DNA of 64,000 nt from Malania oleifera (GCF_029873635.1 NC_080428.1:68071601-68135600), one strand, 5' to 3'; positions 11,086-22,288 are shown, numbered from the stretch's first letter. Notes: generated by a model not told the origin, from the letters alone. Program-made: numbers and translations.

Positions 11086-11774
11086 TGATGTTGTGTTGCT
11101 ACTGCTCCTCTTCTTCTTCTTTCTCTTCCTATGGCCGTGTCCCCTTGCTGTGTTCAGCCTCCGTATTCCCACCTCATCTCTTTGCTTCCTTTGGCTTTGT
11201 TTTTATAAGCCACAAATACACAAAAATCCTAAGAGAAACCCTAATTCACGTGGGTATGTGGCAACCCTTGTATTTAACTTACATGGGCTGCATGACCCAT
11301 GCAAAAAAAATATTTTTTTATCATTTTATTCCTCCAAAAATAAAGGAAAAGCCTGATAAAAATGTGAACTTAAATTCTTGGAAAAGATGACCCAAACTCA
11401 AGTTAAAATAAAAACAACTCAAAAAATAAAAAGGACTCAATTTTTAGGGACTTAATAAAATACTTAATTGAAAGAACTCAATTTTAAAATGTAAAAGACT
11501 CAAATTTTAAAAATTAAAGACTTAATTAAAAAAAATTATATAAAAATAACTGGGACTCATTTTAAAAATCAAAAGGACTCAATTTAAAAATACCAAGACT
11601 TAGTTTAAAATAACTGGGACACCTTTTAAAAATAAAAGACCTTAATTTTGAAAATAACCGAGACTCACATTTGAAGTAAACGGGATTCAATCGGATCATT
11701 CCATTTCCGGGAATACAAGGTCAACTTTTTAGTACGCAAGGTCTTCCGGTTAAAATTGAGGTGTCGACAACACC

Positions 11775-12060
11775 TATGAACTTCTCTGGTGTTAACAGTT
11801 ATTTCATATCTTCTCAAACTAATATTTATTACACTGGAATTTAAACAAAAAATTTTGAATTAAATGAACACACTTTACCTAATTAATACATCTCACAAAA
11901 AACTACAGGACCATAGCATAATATTTTGGGTTGGAGGGGTTAACATTCTTTTGACTAAAACAAAAAAGACAATGAAGAAGAAGAAATTATTGTTCATCCT
12001 TCTATTATATTTCGCCATAATTTAGGAGTATGAGTGAATGAGAAATATTTTATTATGATA
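11775..12060. other. AT-rich flank, no gene
   Basis: Begins with the right-hand part of the dispersed repeat (CTATGAACTTCTCTGGTGTT) that the solo LTR split. Nothing else is recognised. Confidence 0.5.
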
Positions 12061-12215
12061 GAGAAAGAAGATAGAGGATGAAAACATGGTTTCTCACCCA
12101 TTAATATGTTCTTGATAATTCACTAGGCAAATTACAAATGAGAAATCGAACCTGAGACCTTATAGGAACTAAAACTCAATTTCGCTCTTACCACTTGAGC
12201 AATTTTAGTCGACAA
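12060..12215 (-). repeat. tRNA-derived SINE-like sequence
   Basis: On the - strand the order is TTGCTCAAGTGGTAAGAGC (A-box region, + positions about 12183-12202), then about 30 bases on CTCAGGTTCGATTTCTC (B box, + positions about 12140-12157). The distance fits an internal RNA polymerase III promoter. No clear target duplication or tail was found. Confidence 0.55.
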
Positions 12216-12884
12216 CTAATTTTAGTCATTTACTCCCCTCCGTAGACTCCAACACTAAAATTTTGTCTAAATTACAAAATTGCACCTTTGAAATTCAAAC
12301 CCTAACATATTACTAAGAAAAATTATGTTAATAAAGCCTCAAAATTATATATAATCATGATACATCCAACATCATAATCGCAGTAGGTCCATGGCATGCC
12401 CTTTAATTAATACCACTCAAATGCTAGCTATGAGCTGCCAAGCTAGCCCTCATCCATCAGCTACTTGGAGTTATCATTCACAAGTTTCCACCTAAAATTA
12501 ACCTTTCATATAATATTCCACTCATCATCGATGTGAAACGTCTTCAACAGATTAAAAAAACTAATGCTAACTGAGGATTGATTCAACTCCAAGGCATATT
12601 ATTATAGCCGTTTTGTATAAATTTAAAATTCTAAAGTGTTTATAATATATACAATAATTTATTATAAATATATTTTTATAATATCTAAAAAATAAGTGTT
12701 TATCATGAAAAGTATTTAAATTAAGCACATGTGTCAATAAGTAGCATTTGAATTTTTTTTAAAAAAATTTCAACTATTTTTGTAAGAAAATAAAAGTATT
12801 TCATTTTAAAAGTATTTTTTAGAAAAGTATTTATCCAAGAAAGTACTTATAATGAGTGATCTCAAACTAGTTTTAGATAAATAC
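12216..12884. other. AT-rich, no gene
   Basis: No supported coding sequence. Low-complexity A- and T-rich tracts become dense from 12600. Confidence 0.5.
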
Positions 12885-13277
12885 TGTAGCGACTCGAAAA
12901 TTTTCATATTTAAAATTTTTTGATACTACCTGAAATAAATATTTTCATGCAGTGGAAGACCTCCAATACACCAGAGTACTAATTATCTCAATATAACAAT
13001 ATCATTTCCAATATCACAATTAATACCCCTAAAATTCTAAATACATCAAAAACATAATTTAATAAAAATCTATTTTAAATAAAACCTTTTATCTCACCCA
13101 CTTTTCACTACGCTACTTTGATTACTGTTATACTCTACAGGGCATCTGAAAAATATTGAATAATCATGGGGTGAGACACCTCTCAGTAAGAAGGAATAAA
13201 TTATTATCAGTGTGTGGCAACATGAGTTTTAATATAATAAAACACATCCATTTAATCATTAATTTCAACTGAGAAAA

Positions 13278-15476
13278 TGTCACGACCTGCTTTCCATGTT
13301 TTTTTTTTTTTTTTTCCCCACTTAAACACATACATAAAATATATGGCAAATCTCTCAGTATTACTTGCTGAAAACATCTTAAGCCCAAAAGGAACACTAG
13401 GGAAACTCTGTTCACATTACATTCCTAAGCAGCGGTAAACATAAAATTGTAAACAATATTTACAATACTAGAAATCTAAAAGTCCCAAAATATACATCAC
13501 AAAATACTTAGAGACATAATCAAAAACCCTAGAATCTATTCAAACAACCAACACCCAGGAAATACTCACCTTCAAAAAGGGCAGCGCAAGAACCTCTCTA
13601 CTTGCGAACCTAATCTGTTCACCTAGTTAGATCACCTGAAAAATGTTAAGTCACTAAAATGAGACGACGCTCGGTAAGAAAAGATATGCTATTACTAGTG
13701 TGTGGCAACTGAATTACACATTTAATATACTGATATAATACTGAAACTGTAAAACTGATAGTCTAGTATACCTTACAAATTACATTTATTATAGTTTAAA
13801 ATACAACTGTATATCTGAGTTTTCTAATTACACATAATTCTAATATTATAATAAAACTGTTGTTGCACTGTAAATCTGTATATATATAGAAACAATTGTG
13901 ATAATACCCTAGGAACTGAATGTCATGATTTAACTCCTCATGACAAGGTTGTGCGGCCTGTAGGTGGGACTTAACTCTGGTTGGCCTACCAGGTAAGTCA
14001 AACTGAATCTCTATCAATCAACAATCTGGCCCACTGCAGTCTCTCCGAGCACGATACTACTCTACCTCGTCAAACCAGCCACCTTAACCCAGCTTTCTGA
14101 GGAGACTACAATCTCTCTTGGCACAGTAGGCGGAATCTACACACTATCTAAGATATGTGGTTGCACTCTGATCTGAAATAGCAATGGTACCATGCTCTGC
14201 TATCTGAATCAGACTGAATATTTCCTCAGGGTCTGATACTGTTTAGTATTGATATGTATAATTATCTTACTGTTTTTACCATGATATTAAAATAACCATA
14301 ACATTTCAAAATTGATCTACATAATCTAAATATTTGACTAAATAACTAAATTACTAAGTGTTATGGTTCTGTAGTCAGGGCATTCTGAAAAATACTATAA
14401 ATCATATTTTCTGGAAACTGCATATTGATATCTTCTATTAGTATACTGTAAAACATGATATTTGTAAAAACTATGTTAATACTTTACTAAACTGTTATGA
14501 ACTCATGTCACACGACTAAACAATTAGATTCGCATGCTCTAAAATATGTAACTCCTACTGTAATAATAATAATAATAATAATATGGAAAAACTGAATAAA
14601 TAGCTGATATATATATATATATATATACAATCTTCTTATATACTTTCTAAAATTCCTAACATAGCATATTTCCCTTACTTATCTGACTGGGAGGCTGGCC
14701 TCCACTTCACTCCACTCACGCACCCTGGGTGTACCAACCTCAAAACCTGTATTTACATATACAAATTCTCTAGTAAATCAATACACCCATAATTCCTGAA
14801 ATTGTCTATTCATAAATTTCTTAAGCTATAATTTACCTGAATTCTCGAACAAATACTTGCTGGGGTCTTCAACCCATGACTTTAGGGGCCCATTATTCCT
14901 GAAAATATGACACCCCAAATTTATTTCACGAAACACTAGTATATTCTCATAGTATACAAAATCTGGCCTCAAATAATACTAGTAATACTGAAAATACCTA
15001 AAAATCTACTTATCCTAATTTTAGGATGGTTTCCAAACTACTCAAATCGAATTTATGCTCCAGCTAAGTTGTAGAGAATCTCCCTATGATCATCGTGGTA
15101 GCTTCTGATCGTCGAACTGAGGATAATTGGAGCTAAAAATCTAGAAAGAAGTGAGAGGGTGCGTTTTCTAGAGAGAGAAAATGAGAGAGAGAAAAGTTTT
15201 TTGCTGAAAAACCCGTTTTTGCATATTTATAGGTGGTTGGCCACGTCGCCTCATCAACGAGTCCATGAAGGTGGTTCGTCGACGAAAACGGTGCCCTCGT
15301 CAACAAATTTCAAGCTCTGAAAAACAATCTCTTAGTAAATTCTCGTCGACGAGACACGCATCCACGTCGACGAGCCCAAGCAAACGATCCGTTGACGAAC
15401 GTGTGTCCGCTTTTAAAATTCTTTTCCCTTCTCTTTTCTTTATTATTTAATTCCAATAATTATCCGGGTTATTATG
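13278..15476 (-). mobile_element. Solo LTR nested in the 12885-17393 LTR
   Basis: Length 2.2 kb. On the - strand it starts CATAATAACCCGG (probably a mutated TGTAATAACCCG start) and ends GGTCGTGACA. The flanking 5 bases are GAAAA on both sides (13273-13277 and 15477-15481); this match is weak because the area is A-rich. The TCGTCGACGA cluster, a TATAAATA box (+ 15224-15231), and a full copy of the GTCTCAC/GTAAGAAAAG block near 13655-13680 all lie inside. Excising it reunites two halves of the surrounding LTR, which then has its own single copy of the end block. Confidence 0.75.
15254..15401 (-). promoter_or_regulatory. TCGTCGACGA cluster upstream of TATA box (LTR 13278-15476)
   Basis: Copies or near copies: TCAACGAG at 15254, TTCGTCGACGAAA at 15275, CTCGTCAACAAA at 15296, TCTCGTCGACGAGA at 15341, CGTCGACGAG at 15365, CCGTTGACGAACG at 15389. 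On the - strand they lie upstream of TATAAATA (+ 15224-15231), where enhancer elements of an LTR promoter would be. No binding protein is known to me. Confidence 0.7.
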
Positions 15477-15967
15477 GAAAATGTGTAAAATTGTACTCAC
15501 GCATATAGATATATATATATATATATATATATTAATAACACTTATTTTTCTCAAAACATGTTCAATTTCAATAAAATGCCTCCATGTAAATAAACCAACA
15601 TATATTCATAAAGAACTTCCCCCGTAGGGTTTTCCTGGCTAACGTCATGCTTCCCCCCATGACAGGGTTGTGCGGTCGAAGGCTAGACTTAACCGAGGCT
15701 GGCCACCACCAGGCTAAGTCAATTTCAATATATGTCTGTAGTACGATTGGCTTATCGCAACTGATCCAGACTCAGGGCGGTCAACATCTCTCTACAGGCC
15801 TAATCGACTGTCAATCACCAACACTACCATACTAGATCAGTGTGGTTGCACTCACTCTTTTAATTATGTAGCTACGATACCGTGCTCTATACATCAATAG
15901 TCCACCAGGGTTTTTAATTTATATATATATATATATATATAACAATTTACATAGTGTTATATAATAT

Positions 15968-16298
15968 CAATATAACGAACTCATCATATCCTGTCAACGT
16001 TATATTGATATATATATAATGAACAATATAACGAACTCCTCATTACCTGCCAACATTATATTGCACATTCATAACCAACAATATAACGAACTCCTCATAT
16101 CCTGCCAACGTTATATTGCAGTTTCCATAATATTCATAAAATCAGATAATATAACATACTCCTCATATGCTGCCAATGTTATATTGTCATTTTCATATCC
16201 AATAATATAACGAACTCCTCATATCCTGTCAATGTTATATTGACATTTTCATATCCAACAATATAACGAACTCCTCATATCCTACTAACGTTACATTG
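15968..16298 (-). repeat. Tandem stem-loop array, six copies
   Basis: Six units spaced 50-70 bases apart. On + each reads CAATATAACG, about 20 bases containing AACTCCTCATATCCTGCCAA, then CGTTATATTG. The arms are exact reverse complements in the units at 15968 and 16079. In the unit at 16149 the inner pair has changed on both sides (ATAACA and TGTTAT), still pairing. On the - strand the loop reads TTGGCAGGATATGAGGAGTT, the same loop as in the + strand arrays at 35935, 45686, 58869 and 62797. Confidence 0.85.
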
Positions 16299-17393
16299 TG
16301 GTTTTCATAACAACAGTATCAAAATCTCATTTTCATAAATCTGTAAACAGTCAGTCAAATCACATCTCATACAAAACCATCATTCTCAAGTTCAGTATAA
16401 ATCAACAACCAGTTAAAACACATCTCAGAATAAAACCATCATTTACAATTTCAGTATAAATCAATATATCATACTCGACATTATAGCCATCATATCATCA
16501 CTGGTAAAATTATCGTATACAACCAAGCCATAAAAATTATCCTCAAGCTACGCAAATTTTATCTAATAAATTATAACATTTTATTTTCCTAGAAAAATAT
16601 AGATTTTGTTGAAATATCATTTTCCACATGCATATATAATCAGAAAAATATTTATATAATATTTCTAAAAATTTCTGACATAACCTATTTCCCTTACCTG
16701 TTTCCTGAAGAAATGTTTGCAAGAACCATAAAACAATGCCTGCGACGTTCACACAAAACTCTGTAACCATATATTTTAACTTAATTAGCTAAATCCCGAA
16801 ATAATTACTATCCTAACATCCCTAGGCTCACACGCTCTCGTTAATCGGTTAAATTCTATAAAAAAAAAAAAAACGCAGGTATGATCCACTTCCCAAATTT
16901 AAATTTAATTTCTAACAAATTTAAAAACACCAATATGATCAAATCCCTACAATTTAATCTAATTCCAAAATATCCCCAAACCCAAACATATATTTAAATT
17001 ACATAAATAGAATTAAATTCATATAGTCAGATTTAATCGGGAATATTTTAAAATATACCTGACAAAGTTTATTTTCCTTACCTTATCCCAGGAGTGGTGT
17101 CTACGATGCCCAAATGACGAATCCACTACGGTTAAAATGTTGGTGGTTGAATTTGGAACCCAAGAATAGTTTTTATTCTTCAATTGGCGCACGTTTCGCT
17201 GAAAAATCGAGGAGAGAGAAAGTGAGTTGAGGAGAGAGAAAGTTGAGAAAGCTTAAGGAGAGAGAGAGAGAGAGAGAGAGAGTTTTTCACACTGGGGGGG
17301 GGGTGAATTGCTTAAGAGTTAAGCTTTCATATAATTAAATTTTTTTAAGGATCATAACCCTAATCAAGTATAATTAATTTTGGGGTCGTTACA

Positions 17394-18199
17394 TTCTCCC
17401 TTCCTTATAAAATCTCGTCCTCAAAATTTGCTACCTATAATCTCAAATAAAATTCCTTCTTCTCCTACCACCAAGAATTCTATAGACGAGTCTTAGGGTT
17501 ACAATACCCATTCCTAAATCAATTCATTCTCGACTCCTGCCTCCAACTCATCTTATGAGCAAGTTTCTAACTCCCGCAATATCACAATCTTAGTTCTTAA
17601 AATTACTTTATCATATTTAAAGTGAACAAGTACTCACAATAAACACATGCTAAGTTTTGCGTCTTACCAACTAAACAAGGTCCAACATTTAGAATGTAAC
17701 TATCAGTTTTAAAAGAAAAAAGTGTTCAAACAGTATATTAGACTTCATAATAGGGAATCTTATTAGTAATACCACAACAACCAAGAATCCAATAATTCTT
17801 GGCATATTGTTAAGCCTAATTCTCCCAATACCCTTATGATTGCTTTTAAAGTGGTAAAATAGTTTTTAATTTTTTTATTTTTATGAGAGTAGCTCTTTTG
17901 ATTAAAATATCATTTTCATTTTTTAAATTTCAATAAAGATAGATATAGGTTGATATGTCATTATCTGATTGACCTAGTTGGCTCATATCCAACATTAAAA
18001 TAGATTGTTTAAGCTTAGGAAGTAGTTATGACAATTTTCGCTCTTCTTATTATCATTATTTTTTACTATATATACACGAGAAGTAAATTTCTGTCATATT
18101 AAGATTATGAAAAATCATAGTCAAAAGTAGTTGAAATGGCTTGTTGTCTATAAATTTTCACTTAAATATGAGGATTATGTTCATCCATTTTTACTATGA
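17394..18199 (-). other. PPT and 3' internal remnant of the - strand gypsy element
   Basis: 17394-17406 is the polypurine tract in reverse (TTCTCCCTTCCTT). It is followed by CTCGTCCTCAAAATTTG, the reversed form of the AATTTCGAGGACGAAATT-type sequence that precedes the 3' LTR in plant gypsy elements. About 400 bases of non-coding internal sequence seem to follow. From about 17860 to 18199 the sequence is plain AT-rich DNA. No pol sequence or 5' LTR is seen, so the element is truncated. Confidence 0.6.
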
Positions 18200-18530
18200 T
18201 AAAAGATACTTACCTTCCCTGAAATTTGACAAAAAGATAAAGACTTCCCTTGATGTTTCAAATATCTCAAAGACCTTCCCCGAGGTTTGTCAAAAATAAC
18301 ACAAACCTCCCCTGAGTCTTCAAAAATGTTACAAATCTCCCCCACGATTTGTCAAAAAGACACAGTTTTCCCTTAAAAAAAAAAAAATTATCCTTTTGCA
18401 AAATACAATGGGAGATTTATATATTTTTGACCTCATGGGATGCCCTTGAGATTTTTGAACATCAGGGGAGGTTATTGTCTTTTTATCAAATCTCATGAGA
18501 GATTAGTGTCTTTTGCCCTTTTTACTTCTA
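18200..18530. mobile_element. Foldback / long-inverted-repeat element
   Basis: The left arm (AAAAGATACTTACCTTCCCT near 18200, then CTCCCCTGAGTCTTC near 18306) is matched by a right arm of opposite sense (GAACATCAGGGGAGGTTATT near 18458, TAGTGTCTTTTGCCC near 18505). A run of A at 18376-18388 lies near the middle. The arms are about 100-150 bases with mismatches, so the whole would fold into one long hairpin. Such AAAGACA / CCTCCCCTGA foldbacks are common in dicots. No coding capacity. Confidence 0.7.
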
Positions 18531-18621
18531 GTTTTTCAAATAATTATAAAAATGGCATCATTTTTTTTTTTTTTAGTTTTACCAAATTATATAGGAAAGT
18601 TAAAAAAGAAAAAACTTTTAG

Positions 18622-18914
18622 GGCCCATTTGGATCAAGAATTTTCATGAGCAAAAGGAATGGAAATGAAAATAGGTCAGAAATTTACTCTCCATTATACT
18701 TTCTCTTTATACCAAATAATACTAAAAATGAGGATTTGTTTTAATATAATTAACAATTAATAAAAATTAAATGTTAATGATGCAAAAAATTAAAATTTTA
18801 TTAATTAATTTGATATAATTTTTCTTTCTTACTTGGTAAGCAAACAGGAAAAAATGGATTCCTCCATATTTTCTTTTCATTTCTCTCAAATTTTTCAAGT
18901 TCCAAACGGAGCCT
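18622..18914. mobile_element. MITE, copy 1 of 3
   Basis: Starts GGGCCCATTTGGATCAAGAA and ends TTCCAAACGGAGCC, giving similar inverted ends (GGGCCCATTTGGA against GGCTCCGTTTGGA). The body is AT-rich and shares blocks with 22015-22288 and 49953-50243. A target duplication is not clear, so the superfamily (hAT-like by its ends) is a guess. Confidence 0.7.
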
Positions 18915-19544
18915 TATTGATTTATAGATTTTTTTTTATAAATCTTAAACTTGAAATACAATGTGATATTTTTGTAATTATTTAAATATCTTTTAAAAAA
19001 TAAAAATTATTTTCCAAAATCGAAACAAACCTTAACTTTTTATTATTAAGAAGTTTTTAGATGAAAACAAAAGAGAAAAATATTTTTGATTATTGGACAA
19101 GAACTTCATCTTGAGCGTACATTGCAAAACTAAATTATTTTCCCTACTTTTGTTTGTTAATTAGCGAGAGTGGATATTTAAATTTCTTACGTAAACAAAA
19201 AAAGATATTATTTTTTGGGTTAATTTTATAATTGAGTTCTAGAAAACGATGTCAAATGGCCCAAATTGAAGGAAAAGAGGGACGACTTGACCTAACCCAA
19301 CCTGCCCATAAGGAATGCCCAAATGGATAGCAGATGAAGCAATAGAAGTGCTTCCTCCACATTAAAAGCTCGCATAGAGTGTGGGTGTGTATTCAATGAA
19401 ATGGAGTGTGGCCCATAATGCCCCCCCCCCCCCCTTCGAGATTGGTGCTTTGGGCCTATAGCTCTCCTGTTTTGGAAAGAATAGTCGTCATTGCCGCCGC
19501 GTCACTACTGACGAAAAAATTAGTTCTTTGAGAGAACCAGTCTG
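18915..19544. other. No gene recognised
   Basis: AT-rich at first. A C run of about 14 bases sits at 19421-19434. Nothing coding is supported. Confidence 0.5.
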
Positions 19545-19805
19545 TTGGGTTATCCCACATCGATTGTGGAAGGGGTTGGTGGTCAGTTATCAAGTGTGAG
19601 GGAAAGTCTCATCCCATGAGCTAACTTTTGGGGTTGAGAAGGCTGAAGACCACCCAACACTGGGGGAAAAGTGAGTGGATGATGAGTGCTTATATATATG
19701 GTTGAGTCCAAGACTCAATAGACTTAAACTTTTGGATCAAGATGGTGTTCACTCATGTATATCAAACACACTTTTAGACTCCTCCGATATTAACACAGTC
19801 CTCCC
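19545..19805 (+). repeat. Dispersed repeat, intact copy
   Basis: Contains ATCCCACATCGATTGTGGAA near 19552, GTGAGTGGATGATGAGTGCT near 19670 and ATGTATATCAAACACACTTT near 19757. It is the uninterrupted homologue of the repeat split by the solo LTR at 9172 and shows the pre-insertion state of that site. Confidence 0.65.
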
Positions 19806-20075
19806 ATCAGGTCTTTTTATTCAATGAAAATATCCTAAATTATATATCTTACATTATAGGATTCACATATTTTATGGAATCATTGTATGTTGTGTTTTCA
19901 TTAGATGGAAAGATCTGATGGGAGGATCTAATCTTTTTTCATCACCAACACCTCTAGCTGTTACTTTCCCATATCGACTACACAAACTTAGTGAATCTCC
20001 CACCAACATTAGAGATGTAAAAATGGCAATATTATAAAGGAAATTGCAGGTGGTCATGATATGAGCCTAGGTGGT

Positions 20076-20152
20076 AGGGCACCAGTAGATCTTGCACCCA
20101 CTGGTGCCCTGCGGTAACGCTCCGAACCCAAAACTCCAGGGTTCGGAGTGTT
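20076..20152. repeat. Two adjacent hairpins
   Basis: First: AGGGCACCAGT (20076-20086) pairs perfectly with ACTGGTGCCCT (20100-20110). Second: AACGCTCCGAACCC (20116-20129) pairs with GGGTTCGGAGTGTT (20139-20152) with one G-T pair. They lie just inside the LTR at 20180, beyond the primer-binding site. The second resembles LTR-end sequence (compare GGGTCCGGGGTGTTATA near 60093), so it may be the end of another truncated LTR. Confidence 0.8.
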
Positions 20153-20659
20153 ATTTGAAATATATCTTTGATACCATCTCGTGACGTCCTGAACCCACCA
20201 TGCGGGGCTCGAGTGCCACGTGTTCTATTACTTGTACCTGGCTCTATAACAGTTACGTAATGGAAATAATAACAATTCTTCCATATTATACCAGAGTTTC
20301 TATATCTATATACATCTTAAAAACATAACCCAGCATCTAGTATTCACAACATTTACAATTCTGGAAACATAAATATATTACAACCACAAAAATTATAACC
20401 AAAGTTTATATCCTCGCGCTATTTCAAAAATGCAACACCAGCCCTGAGCTCACTACGCTCGATCACGTGAAGGTCCTGAAAAATATAAAATTCCATATCA
20501 GGTGAGACACATCTTAGTAAGTCGGAATAGATTAACACCAATGTGTGGCTATCATGAGGTTTGCATACAACTATATATAATCACCATGTATAAACATATC
20601 ACAGTTATGAAAACATTCTCTATCCCTACCCACATATATGCAATGTATTTTAATAAAAC

Positions 20660-20975
20660 GAGAGTTCCTAAGGATTAGGGTGATTACCCGCCCATACAAG
20701 TAACACTCCTCTGCTCTAATACTTTATGCAACCCATAACTACAACTGAAGCATATCAGGGCACTTACCTTACTCAGTAAGCCCTCAGGTGGATAATTTAT
20801 CTCGTACTCACACACACATTCAAACAAAAGTTTACAAGCAGAAGTTCCCGAGAATAGGAAAGATTACCCATCCATACAAGTAGCTTCCCTCTACCCTAAT
20901 ATGTTATGCAGCCTAATATGATTACATCTGATACTTATCAGTGCACTCGCCTTTCTCAGCAAGCCCTCGGGTGGA
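20660..20975 (-). repeat. Tandem repeat in LTR, two units of about 190 bp
   Basis: Two units share TACAAGTA, CTCTAATA or CCCTAATA, TTATGCA, CACTTACC or CACTCGCC and CAGTAAGCCCTC or CAGCAAGCCCTC. Reversed counterparts occur in + strand LTRs at 46150-46370 and 59397-59625 (GAGGGCTTGCTGAGAAAGGC). Confidence 0.7.
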
Positions 20976-21127
20976 GTGTATACTTTGCCCCAATATACAT
21001 ATAAATATGATACTACAATATACGATTCGTTCTTACTTACTCTGTATTTATTATCTCTGTATAATACAACTTTTCATGTTCTCAATAGTTCATATTACAT
21101 AGTTCACTTTCATAGTTCACAGTACTT

Positions 21128-21290
21128 GAATCTCATATATAGTTCACATTACGTGGATCTCGTGTAAAGTCCACATTACGTGGATCTCATGTAAAGTCCA
21201 CCTTGCGTGGATCTCATATAAAGTTCACATTACATGGATCTCATTTAAAGTCCACCTTACGTGGATCTCATATCATATACATCATCTGTA
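21128..21290 (-). repeat. Short-hairpin direct repeats, about 37 bp
   Basis: Four or five units of the form ACGTGGATCTCATGTAAAGT followed by CCAC. Within a unit GTGGA and TCCAC can pair around a 12-base loop. They occupy the same relative place in this LTR as the larger stem-loop arrays in related LTRs. Confidence 0.65.
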
Positions 21291-21496
21291 ATAGTTCACA
21301 TCACGCTAGATGTGCAGAGAATCTTCCTTAGAACATTATAGCGGTTTTTGTTTGTTGATTCGAGCTGAATCCGGGCCGAAATCTTAGAGAGAAGGTAGAG
21401 GAAACATTTTAGAGAGAGAAAAACGAAGAGAGAATGGTTTCTTCGTAGTAAAGCTTCCTCAAATCTTTTTATACATGATGTTGCCACATGGCTTTG

Positions 21497-21692
21497 TCGA
21501 CGAGAAGACGAGATTTGTCGACGAACCACAGAAGGTAATTTGTTGACGAGAAGATACATTCGTCGACGAGATTTAAAATCTGAAATTCACTCACTCGTAA
21601 TCTCTTCATCGACGAGAGACTGAACTTCGTCGACGATCCCTAAAAGAACACTCGTCGACGAAGACAGAAGATTCGTCAACGAGGTCTGCTAT
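21497..21692 (-). promoter_or_regulatory. TCGTCGACGA cluster (LTR 20180-21799)
   Basis: About seven copies, for example TTTGTCGACGAGAAG at 21494, TTTGTCGACGAACC at 21516, TTCGTCGACGAGA at 21560 and CTCGTCGACGAAG at 21651. It lies upstream, in the LTR's own direction, of a TATA-like box near 21465. Confidence 0.7.
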
Positions 21693-22014
21693 TTTTTCTT
21701 TCAAAATTTCCCCCCTTTTCTCCCTTAGTATTTATTTATCTACTCTATTTATTATCTTTCCAAATTATTTTAATAGTTATAGTTTTTCGGGTCTTTACAC
21801 CTGCCACTATGTCATTACGGGTCCGCATCATATAACACATTTGTATTATGGTAGGACATGACTCTGTAATGCGGGAAATGACCCGTAAATATCAAGTGTG
21901 CACGTGACAACAGGTCTATGGTTACGTAATTTCATGATGGTCCCAAGCTACTCATTTTTTTATTATTATTTATTTTATTTATTTTTTATTTTTCAAGATG
22001 TAATATAACTTTAT

Positions 22015-22288
22015 TTGTTGAATCAAGAATTTTGATTGGCAAAATAAAAGGAAAAAAGAATAAGAAGAAATTTCATTTTTGTACTATATTTTATGTCTAT
22101 ACAAATATTACTAAAAACGATAGTTTGTTTTAATATGATTAAAAATTAAGAAAAATCAAATATCATTGATAAGTAAAATTATAATATTGTTTAATGATTT
22201 GATATATTTTTTAGTTTTATTTATTACTTTTTTCGATAACCAAACATGAAAAAATATATTTGTTTATATTTTCCTTTCCAAACCTTAG
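22015..22288. mobile_element. MITE, copy 2 of 3
   Basis: Shares GAATCAAGAATTTTG, TAGTTTGTTTTAATATGATT and AACCAAACATGAAAAA with the copies at 18622 and 49953. Its left terminus is changed, so the copy is truncated or decayed at one end. Confidence 0.65.

Larger units (their letters stand above)
9172..11769 (+). mobile_element. Solo LTR, 2.6 kb, TSD ACACC
   Basis: The element starts TGTCGCGACGTCCCG and ends GAGGTGTCGACA. The 5 bases on either side are identical (ACACC at 9167-9171 and 11770-11774). TG...CA ends, a 5-bp duplication and no gag, pol, primer-binding site or internal second LTR mark a solo LTR left by LTR-LTR recombination. Near 9250-9395 it holds a stretch (GTGGTTAGAACACTTGATTA; GATCGGGAGTTCGGTTAAGC) that I recall from long-LTR gypsy elements of other plants, perhaps TAT/Ogre-like. 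Removing it restores a sequence matching the repeat near 19744-19790, an internal empty-site control. Confidence 0.85.
12885..17393 (-). mobile_element. Gypsy-type 3' LTR, - strand, with a nested solo LTR
   Basis: Read on the - strand the LTR starts TGTAACGACCCC at 17393 and ends CGAGTCGCTACA at 12885. A polypurine tract (AAGGAAGGGAGAA on the - strand) directly precedes it at 17394-17406, so this is a 3' LTR with its internal region to the right. Without the nested insertion the LTR is about 2.3 kb. It carries a CT-rich tract near 17256-17281, a GTAAGG splice-donor-like site (+ near 17080), the hairpin array 15968-16298 and the CTCACC/GTAAGAAGG block near 13168-13190. Unlike the other gypsy LTRs here it lacks the TCGTCGACGA cluster. 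No polyprotein remains. Confidence 0.75.
20180..21799 (-). mobile_element. Gypsy 5' LTR, - strand
   Basis: On the - strand it starts TGTAAAGACCCGAAAAAC at 21799 and ends near 20180 at GGACGTCACG. A primer-binding site like that of tRNA-Met follows (TGGTATCAAA, + 20167-20176). The left end aligns without gaps to the LTR/PBS junction of the gypsy at 42794-42815. It has a GTCGAC cluster at 21497-21692, a TATAAAAAG box (+ near 21465) and the GTGAGACACATCTTAGTAAG block near 20502. No coding region is seen to the left, so only the LTR and a short stub remain. Confidence 0.7.

Noticed and set aside
11067..11390. Overlapping open frames of 107 and 132 codons
   Set aside because: They lie wholly inside a solo LTR and have no similarity that I recognise to gag or pol.
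12880..17830. AATAC next to both 12885 and about 17825 as a target duplication for the - strand gypsy
   Set aside because: The right-hand AATAC is not next to an LTR end; the LTR at 17393 is followed by a polypurine tract, so the match is probably chance.
20111..20153. The hairpin as a tRNA or other small RNA gene
   Set aside because: There is no cloverleaf, no A or B box, and the stem looks like LTR-end sequence.
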